NCBI GenBank assembly: GCA_004519485.1
Contig: CP038127.1
Span: forward strand, 1 to 64,000
Length of the DNA stretch: 64,000 bases
Reading direction: 5' to 3'
Source: Nannochloropsis oceanica
Taxonomy: Eukaryota; Sar; Eustigmatophyceae; Eustigmatales; Monodopsidaceae
In this document: in pieces, positions 56,769-64,000 of the stretch
Numbering within the stretch: the first letter of the stretch is position 1
How the letters are laid out: every line of letters starts with the position of its first letter
Position numbers and translations under genes: made by a program
The notes under the pieces: generated by a model
Databases searched by the model: none
Seen by the model: only the letters and a program-made list of their open reading frames with translations
What the model was told of the DNA's origin: nothing

Positions 56769-58492
56769 CTACTGAGGGGAGGGCTGGGCTCTGTCAAGCT
56801 CTTCGCGTCTTCCTCTTCCTCCATCACCTCCTCCTCCGCCATTGGGCACTATCTCTCTTTCCCTCCCTCCCTCCCTTCCTCCCTCCTCTGCGACGACGGT
56901 TGCGATTCGAGGGACCGTTAAAGGTAACGGCAAATCCCGTTGCAGCTTCTCCATTTGACGCACCACTTCTGCCTTGAGGCTTTGCACGGTATGGGAGGAA
57001 GACGGGATGGGGCTACCGATCCGCACATACACTGTGGCGGGCCCCATGAGCGATTCGTATATGGGCCACGCCTGCTCGGTGCCTGGTGATGGATCCGGAG
57101 GAGGTTGAAATAGAGAGGGGGGTATGGGGAAGAAGGAAACGGTGTGGATGACCGAGAGGGAAAGAGATGGGCATACGGTGAGGATGAACAGAAGGTGGGG
57201 GAGAGGAGGAGAGAGGGAGAGAAGGAGGGAGGGAGGGAGGGACGGAGGGAGGGAGGGCGGGTTGTCCCCATCGTACCTGATAGTGCGCAAGGCAGGATGT
57301 CCGCGTTCGTGTCGAGCGCCAGTTGGAAGAAACCGTCCTTAAACGGGCGGAGGCGGCCGTTTTCTGTCCTCCCTCCCTCCGGAAAGACGGCGATTGGAAT
57401 GCTGTCGGACAAATAGCTCTTGCATTGTTCCATCATCTTGCCAACCTGGAGGGGGGGAGGGAGGGAAGGAGGGAAGGAGGGAGGGAGGGAGAAAAGGAGG
57501 GAGGGAACGAGGGATGGAGGGAGGGAGGGAGGGAAAGGGAGCCAATGAGGAAGAGTCTTGCCCGTCGCGCTGTTTCACTATAGAAGGATGAATGAAGTAG
57601 AACCGAGAAAAAAAGTCAGAGAGGGAGGGATGGAGGGAGGGAGGGAGGGAAAAAAGGACTACCTACCGTTCCTTTCTTCACACCCCAACCCGTATGGTCC
57701 CGAGTGAAGTGAATAGCCAGGTCGCCGGCCAGGCCCATGGCCCAGCCCCCAAAGGGCACCTAGAGGAAAGCGAGAACCATCAAGAGAAAAGGAGAGAGAA
57801 TACGAGATGAAGGCTGATGCGTCGGCTTCAGAAGGGATAATGGAAGGAATGCGGGGGGGAAGAGACGGAGGGAGCCATGGAAGGAGAGCAAGGGGATCGA
57901 AAAGGTAGGTGAAACGTACCTGGAACAAATCTGCCTTTGCGATGTACTTTGTCTCCCATGGCAAGAGGGCCGAGCTCAGAAAGAATGCGTCGGCGTTGGA
58001 GAGGTGGTTGCACATGACCAATGTCTTTGTAGGAGGGGAGGAAGGACGCGGCCCCACCATTTGAAGGTGCCAAAATGGATTCAGGTGGATGACGTACGAG
58101 GAGATGTACCGGAAAATCCATCCCAGGAAAAGGGTGCGGTCTTTTTCGGAAGGTAGGAAGGGGCAGATGAAGATGAGGGCGAGGACCTAAGGGGGAAAGA
58201 GGGAGGGAGCGAGAAGGGGGTCGGAGGGAGGGCGGGGAAAGTGAATCAGTTCCTTCCATACCATTTCTGAATGCGACCAGCTCAGTGGCTCTTATCCTTC
58301 CTTTCTCCTCCTCTTATTCCCCCTTCCTTCCGCCTCCTTTTCCCTTCTGCCTGTCCTTACCATAAGCCACCAGGCCACGACAAAGCTAATTAGCATTGAT
58401 GAGTATCCCCATAACGAGACAACCAGGCGCAGCAGCCGCCCACCTTGCCCCGCGGGAATGACCGGGCCATTCTTGAAGTGTGTCTTACTCAT
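56769..58492 (-). CDS. 1-acyl-sn-glycerol-3-phosphate acyltransferase (PlsC/LPAAT)
   Basis: Acyltransferase that turns lysophosphatidate into phosphatidate, a step in membrane lipid and triacylglycerol synthesis. Five minus-strand exons: 58492-58361, 58186-57920, 57759-57667, 57445-57277, 57082-56769; 324 residues. An N-terminal membrane anchor (VVSLWGYSSMLISFVVAWWL) precedes a second hydrophobic segment. Motif I is VMCNHLSNADAFFLSSAL (NHx4D), motif III is IPIAVFPEGGRTENGRLRPF (usual FPEGTRS), then DGFFQLALDTNADILPCALS and a late PIYESLMGPATVYVRIGSPI. The long tail turns into Gly/Arg/Glu repeat. No plastid motif at the start, so ER is more likely than plastid. Confidence 0.88.
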
Positions 58493-60681
58493 TCTTCCTC
58501 TTGTCTAATCCGCGTAGACTTCAGCAAAACGGGTGTCTTGTCACAAACAATTATAAAAGGAACGCGCTTTTCGACCGAGCGACGCGCAAACCGCCAATTA
58601 TCATAGGGCAAGCAATCAAGCCCCTGCGTCCACGCCAAAGCCAACAGTAAGGTTCCCAGATACTGACTGGTGTAATAAGCTAAGGACCCCTCTATTGCTG
58701 TGCGGAATTTTAAAGGGGGTGGGGAGGAAGCGGGATAAGCCAGGGACATGCTCATGCTCAAGTTGGATATGAGTAGCCATTTTCAGTTTCATTCTTGGGT
58801 ATAAACCATGTGGTAGCCCTTGCCTCATTCTAGGGGATTGGGGGGCTAGACTGTACTTTACTATGGCATGATGATATTGTTTACGGTCGCCCCGCCATTA
58901 AGCCATTTGATCTACCAGGGAATGGGCAGCAGGTCTTATTGAGGAACAAGAACAGCATACCTCGTCAATCGACTTCAGTGCAGTACCGGTTTTTGGGCGA
59001 ATGAGTGTTTGGAAGATTCCGCAGATATGGCCAACCATCACATTGCTGCATCCTCGTGGTCATGTAAGCCCAATTAGCACACACTAGTCGGTAATTTAAG
59101 TGGCTATTTTCAGAATAAATGCCATCAAGAGATATCATATCTTTGGCGGGAGAGGGCAAGCAGAAGAGAGCGAAAAGTTCTGACGAACAACAAATCGTTT
59201 TTAAAAAAACTATAAAATCGTGGAAAGAATCACACCGACTCACCGAGTCACTGTTGTAGCACATAGTTTTCTACATGTACTGCTTGGAGGCGAAAAAGAG
59301 AACTATGGATAGGAAACGAAACCAAAATAAGTATTTCGCGCCCGTTCTCCCCACCTCCCTCCTCCCCACCCGCGAGGTATATTCATGTTTTTCCAAGCCT
59401 TCCGTCAGCCTCCCCCACGAAAAACCAGTGCAGTGTGCTTCTCGTTACCATATTCTGGATTTATGACCCCACTTTGGCCCCCAGGACGTGCTATGAAGGA
59501 CATCGGATCTGGAGAGCTATCGTGACCTCCACCCCCATTCATCCTTTTGCGTGCAGTGCAGCAGCAATCCTGGGAATTCTGGGCCTACGATCACTCACAC
59601 TCCTAAATGCTTAGAGATGCTTTCTAAATTTGAAGGGGACCCAAATGTGGCAGAATGCCCTTCTGCGAGAGCTTGCTCATTGATTGATACGCATGCCCAC
59701 CAGCGTCTTCGCCTGAACCCCGTTGCGTTTCAAGCCACATACCCACAAAATAGTCCGCAGGAATTCAACTAGCAAATTATTTGAGATGACAGGAGTGCAG
59801 GAAAGTCGGGCGCGTCATCATAAAAGTTTCGCTTTCAGGCATTAACCTTCGTTTGCTGGCACTGGCCTCTCTTCTCCTTCCTCGCGTGAATGGCCGCCAA
59901 TATGGGCCGACACCTCTTCACAGTGTAAGCACCATGCTTCGTCCTTTTCATGAAAGGGTTCAGAGCTTACTATGTAAATTATTACGGAACATGATTGCCA
60001 ATCTCTCCCGGAGAAGGGAAGTTTGTAGAGCTAACGCACCTCATCGCAAGAGGGGAAACAAACAAAAGGGGGAAGATGCTGTCTACTTCATCCAACAAGA
60101 TGTTGATTGCTGGTGTTACTGCTCCAAGTATGGCCATCTATATGGTCTTGAAGGTATTGAATTTGTGGTATGCAAGCCCCCCTTGTCCCTGGCTTGACAT
60201 TCTGAAGGAAGGGAGGGAGAATCGATGGCGCAATAGCTTTGAAGGCACGCTTGAAAATGGAAGTCTAGCGTCACTCATTGAGCTCGTTCTCTGCGCGAAA
60301 CAAAGGATTTGAAGTCTTCTAGAGACGGTATATCGCGTGTGACGTGCGGCTGCTCTCATTGGGCGAGTGCCACAGAACCGGGAAGGCGCGCAAGAAGACT
60401 GAAGTTCAACCTTGTGGCGATGGCGAAAGCTACCCAGCACTTCTTTATGTCATTGATCCTTTGTCTCGTTTATCTAGCCGTGCCTCACGCTTCTACGCCT
60501 TCTTCTCCAATCCAGGCTCGCAAGAGATAACAAGGCCACAACCATGTATCACGGTGGGCGGGCTTTTAAAAGGTAGGGATAAATGACAAGAGGTGGGAGG
60601 GAGGGCAGTCAGGGCCGGGAGCTTGGGAGGCAGTGCTCGCCGGCAACATCACGCACCATTCTATACTCTTCCATTTGTGAG
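58493..60681. other. Intergenic region, lower GC, no confident gene
   Basis: 2.2 kb between diverging genes, without GGGA/CCCT repeats. Short plus-strand ORFs (59853-60197, 59995-60312, and a 36-codon frame 60420-60530 that looks like a signal peptide) have no recognised homologue. The right end contains TTTTAAAAGG at about 60565, a possible TATA-like box for the downstream gene. Confidence 0.4.
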
Positions 60682-63600
60682 ATGGCTGTGGCTTATGTGG
60701 GACTGTATCAAGAGAGCGAATACGCGCAAAAAGGGGCGGGCGGTGAGGGGCTTGGAATAACGCGGCAAGGGAAGGGCTTAATGGAGGGTACGCCAGGCAC
60801 CAGCGGAACGACCACCTACACCTCTCTTGACGCACCCTTAACAATATACCCACCACACAGTCATTGGCATGGTTGCTTATGGCAGCAACTGCAGCAGGGT
60901 CTGCCGGCCGCCACGGCCACAACCGGTGCTGCTGCTCGCGTTAGCGTCGCAGCCGCTCCCTCCTCCCCTTCCTCCTCCCTCTCCTCCTCCTCCTCCTCCT
61001 CCCCCCCGTCTCCTTTACAATCACATACGGCAGGAGCATCGCCATCGAGTGCAGGCATGTCACATGTTCGACTTTCATCGGCGTCGTCGCAACAACAACC
61101 ATTAATGCAGCAGATGGGTCACCACAGTCGCGAGAAACTCCACTTGACGAGAGCCTTGTGTCCGCCTTCTGCTCTGGAAAGAATTAAAATGGTGATTGGA
61201 GGCAGAGGAAGAGGGACAGGAGGAGAAATGGTGGGAGGACCAAAAGGAGGAGGAAGAGGAGGTATGTCTGTGCGTATGCTACACATGACATTACCGGGAA
61301 GACGAGCATTGGGAGCAGGGGGAAGAGGAGAGAGAGGAGGGACAGGGAGCAACAGCAGCAGCAACAGCAGCAGCAGCAGTAGCAGCAGCAATAGCAGCAG
61401 CCACAGTAGTGGTGCTCGAAGAGCTAGCAGTCATAACGGTAGTGGTCCAAATCCTTCTTCTCTTCCCCCTTCATCGATGCCGCCACCGCCTGGTGGTGGT
61501 GGAGGAGGAGGAGGAGGAGGAGGAGGAGGAGGGAGGAGGCCTGCTCCTGGTGCGGCTGAGGCTGCTGCCGGTGAAGGGGGAGGGGCGCACGGCACTACAG
61601 GCGCTGCTGGGGAGAAGGGGGTGGGAGGAAAAGCAACGAAGATCCTGCATCAAGGTATGCGAAGGGGGGGGGAGGAGAGAGGGGAGGGAGGGGAGGGAGG
61701 AGAATGACAGAGGGGGACGTGGTGGTGGAGGGAAGGGAGGGAGAGATAAGCTCTACTCTCCTCTCCTCACTGAATGCTCCTCTGGTTCCAAATTAAATTA
61801 AATTAAATGGCTTTTGAACAGGGAGCGTGATGTACGAGGACTTGGAGCGGGTCGTCATGAAGCAGGTACGGAGGGAGGGAGGGAGGGAGAGGGAAGGAAG
61901 GAGGGAAGGAGGGAAGGAGGGAGGACAGGCATAGCAATAGATTGTACGTCAAACGAATGATTTCCACCTGCCGTCCTAATCCTCCCTCCCTCCCTCCCTC
62001 CCTTCCTCCCTCCCTCCCTCGCTCCCTCCCTCCCGTCTTCCCTTAGATCCGAGCTACCAACCAAAACCGTTTCCGCATCGGTTTCGCCACTACCACGCTC
62101 GTAACGGTCTGGGTGGTGGCTACCTTTGGCCCCCAACTCCGGTGGGTCCTCTCTCCTTCCCTCCCTCCTTCCTTCCCTTCTTCCCTCGGCTCCCTGTCCC
62201 CAAAGTACACGGCAGAGGTCATCCTAGAAACGTTCTACCTCCCTCCTCTCCCTCCCTCTCTCCCTCCTTCCCTCTCCCTCCCTCCCTCCCTCCGTACCTG
62301 CTTCATGACGACCCGCTCCAAGTCCTCGTACATCACGCTCCCTGTTCAAAAGCCAATTAATTTAATTTAATTTGGAAACAGAGGAGCATTCAGTGAGGAG
62401 AGTAGAGTAGAGCTTACCTCTCCCTCCCTCCCTCCCGCCTTCCCTCCCTCTCTCCCGCCCTCCCTCCCGCCCTCCATCAGCTCGTTCTTCTCCAAGCACG
62501 CGGCGGAGGTGACCAAAGAAACCCTACAAAACGAGGCCCTTCAGATCCAAACCCGCGAGCTCTCCGCCGCCGTCGTTCAGTACATCCTAACTGGTAGGTA
62601 GGTAGGTGGGTCGATAGGTGGGTCGATAGGTGTGTAAGTATGGATGTATGCATGGAGGTACGTGCGTGTGTGTGTATGTGATTGTGTGAGCTGGCTGCTC
62701 TGCTGCTTCCCTCCGTTCATCTTCCCTCCTTTCCTCCTCCCTTTCCTTCTCTCCCCCTCTCCCCCTCTGCCTTCCCTCCTTTCCTCCTCCCTTTCCTTCT
62801 CTCCCCCTCTCCCCCTCTGCCTTCCCTCCTTTCCCTCTTTTCCTCCCTTTGGCCTACGGGAGTCGGAGACTCTCACTGTTGAAAACATGTTTGTTAATAT
62901 AGCTCAAATTAGAAAGGCAAGGATGTTAATATAGCTCAGATTAAGAAGGCAAGGATATTGATGTGGCTCAGATTAGAAAGACAAGGACGTTAATATATCT
63001 CGGATTTAAAATGCCTGGAGATAAAACCCACGCACCCGCCCCCTCCTTCCCTCCCTACCTAGATCCCGACGTCCTCTTCCGAGCTCAAAATTTTCTTCGG
63101 GAAGCGGCTGAGAATGTCGAGACTCAAAAGTCTCTTGTGGAGCTGGCGAGGCACGTGTTCTCCCATCCCTCCACCCTGGAGGTGGTGGTTGATCTGGCCA
63201 GGTAGGGAGGGAGGGAAAGAGGGAGGGAGGGAGGAGACATGGGGTTGGCCCAGCCGGTCACGTGTTAAGGAGGGAGGGAGGGAGGGAGAGAGGGAGTGTG
63301 GTGTTGTGGTGTCCTCTTGCCCCGGGAGTGGTGAAGGGCCTGGACAGAAATAGAAGGAGGGAGTGAGGGAGGGAGCGAGGAAGAGCACACTACGCCCTTC
63401 TTACATGGCCCTCTCTTTTCCTCATCCGACAGGAGCCTCGTCCCTCGTGTTTTGCAATCCCAAGAAACCCTTGATCAGGTGGGCGTCCCTCCTTCCCTCC
63501 CTCCTTCCCTCCCTCCTCCCCTAATCCCTCCCCCCCTTCCTCAAATACCTCAAGGTCGCCGCTCTCCTCGCCAAAGTGATCGTCGAGCCGCCCGTTAAGG

Positions 63601-63927
63601 AAGCAGCCGTCGTCCTCCTCACCGAGCTGGTCAAAGACCCGGAGGTACGCCCTCCTTCCGTTCCCTCCCTCCCTCCTTACCCCCTTTCCTTCTACCGGTG
63701 TCCTTCCGACATCGCCATCTTTGTCCACCCCAGCAATCCCAGTGCACCATTGCCTTCTCGCGCTCATCTGGAGAGGAGACAAAATAATCCTCTCTCCTCT
63801 CTTCCTTTCCCTCCTTTCCGTCCCTCCATAGGTCTACACTGCCGTCGTTGAGCTCTCCACTCGCCTGGTGGTTGATCCGCGGATCCAGGTTGCGGTAAAT
63901 CAACTCTTACTCACCTCGTCTCATAAG
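60682..63927 (+). CDS. Unrecognised membrane protein with C-terminal helical repeats (3' end open)
   Basis: Exons called: 60682-61654, 61822-61865, 62047-62141, 62481-62593, 63063-63201, 63433-63478, 63555-63644, 63832-63927; phases all join. The first exon is Ser/Gly/Gln-rich low complexity. Then GSVMYEDLERVVMKQ, a basic stretch and one hydrophobic segment (FATTTLVTVWVVATFG). After this come alpha-helical, Val/Leu-rich units of about 20 residues (EALQIQTRELSAAVVQYIL, ETQKSLVELARHVF, LEVVVDLARSLV, AALLAKVIVEPPVKEAAVV, YTAVVELSTRLVVDP) that look like an irregular solenoid. I do not recognise the family. A further acceptor at 63985 would lead straight to a stop, or the gene continues beyond the window. 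Met 60583 is an alternative start only about 17 bp after a TATA-like box. Confidence 0.6.
61734..61898 (+). repeat. Inverted duplication, arm 1 (contains exon 61822-61865)
   Basis: About 165 bp covering the end of an intron, the whole 44-nt exon encoding GSVMYEDLERVVMKQ, and the start of the next intron. Its reverse complement recurs at 62265-62424 with only a handful of mismatches (roughly 97 percent identical by eye). Confidence 0.92.
62265..62424 (-). repeat. Inverted duplication, arm 2 (antisense exon copy in an intron)
   Basis: Reverse-complement copy of 61734-61898, lying in the intron between exons 62047-62141 and 62481-62593. It includes an antisense version of the exon with both splice sites (on the minus strand TTTTGAACAG and CAGGTACGG). 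Confidence 0.92.
62721..62838. repeat. 50-bp pyrimidine minisatellite in an intron
   Basis: A unit beginning CTTCCCTCCTTTCCTCC and ending CCCCCTCTGC is repeated exactly at 62721-62770 and 62771-62820, with a partial third copy to about 62838. Confidence 0.85.
62894..63003. repeat. 32-bp AT-rich minisatellite in the same intron
   Basis: About 3.5 copies of a roughly 32-bp unit, TTAATATAGCTCAGATTAGA followed by AAGGCAAGGATG, starting near 62894, 62926, 62957 and 62990, with a few substitutions each. It directly follows the pyrimidine minisatellite. Confidence 0.8.
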
Positions 63928-64000
63928 GTACATTATTTCGCCCTTCCTTCCTTCCTCCCTCCCTCCCTCCCTCCCTCCCTACAGGGATAAGGCGGTAAGG

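Noticed and set aside
59853-60312. Two overlapping plus-strand ORFs with a hydrophobic start
   Set aside because: No recognisable domain and neither frame clearly preferred; not supported as a gene.
60420-60530. 36-residue protein with signal peptide (MAKATQHFFMSLILCLVYLA...)
   Set aside because: Short, no homologue recognised, and no promoter or partner exon identified; a chance hydrophobic frame is as likely.
1-64000. CRISPR array or bacterial operon structure
   Set aside because: The tandem repeats are simple tetranucleotides without spacers, and all genes have spliceosomal introns; the DNA is nuclear eukaryotic.

Overview
The window begins at a true chromosome end: a TTAGGG-type telomere (read here as CCCTAA) fills bases 1-314. 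The rest is a compact, intron-rich nuclear genome carrying about 17 protein genes in 64 kb. Most introns are built from pure or nearly pure (GGGA)n or (CCCT)n tracts, so naive ORFs are full of 'PSLPPSLPP' and '[10 protein letters not shown]' shadows. Three products (CYP97, isopropylmalate isomerase small subunit, peroxiredoxin) start with a signal peptide that ends in an Ala-Phe-type cleavage motif (SQAF, TQAF, TLAF), the hallmark of proteins sent to a secondary red plastid. Together with the intron style this points to a photosynthetic stramenopile; a eustigmatophyte of the Nannochloropsis/Microchloropsis kind is my best guess. That assignment is inference from pattern and recollection, not a search.

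Layout, left to right. DNAI2-type axonemal dynein intermediate chain (+, 1006-3390), the first gene after the telomere. CYP97 carotenoid hydroxylase (-, 4668-9886, 16 exons). Sphingomyelin-synthase-like membrane phosphotransferase (-, 11347-13170). GINS subunit SLD5 (+, 15034-16975). Proteasome alpha-7 (+, 17563-19487). A 28-exon gene that splices in frame into an ArfGAP + tripartite DENN + IQ-motif protein (+, 20120-31537). REEP/HVA22 ER-shaping protein (-, 32948-34573). TSTD2/TrhO-type rhodanese (+, 35355-37910). Plastid type II peroxiredoxin (+, 38664-40305). The 3' end of CWC22 (-), an assembly gap (100 N, 42041-42140), and the 5' part of a FYVE-finger gene (-). A shugoshin-like protein (+, 43175-45641). 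A decayed nucleotide-sugar transporter running into a GT92-like glycosyltransferase (+, 47511-49637). A relic of a Fanzor/TnpB-type transposon nuclease (-, about 50.3-52.0 kb). LeuD/IPMI small subunit (-, 53111-55033). A DUF3128 small cysteine protein (+, 55411-56049). A PlsC lysophosphatidate acyltransferase (-, 56769-58492). An unrecognised helical membrane protein (+, from 60682), whose second exon has been copied as an inverted repeat.

The genes do not form an operon or pathway. They are housekeeping functions (replication, splicing, proteasome, lipid and amino-acid synthesis, plastid carotenoid and redox metabolism, membrane traffic). Splice models were made by hand from GT-AG boundaries and reading phase. 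For the genes where I summed all the exons (including CYP97, 2502 nt; the ArfGAP-DENN gene, 5808 nt; proteasome alpha-7, 786 nt) the total is a whole number of codons.

The most interesting signals are: introns whose 5' end is (GGGA)n and whose 3' end is (CCCT)n, so that each intron can fold on itself or form G-quadruplexes next to its 5' splice site; the ArfGAP-DENN fusion; an inverted exon duplication bracketing another exon; a flagellar dynein gene beside a telomere in an apparently coccoid lineage; and the Fanzor relic.
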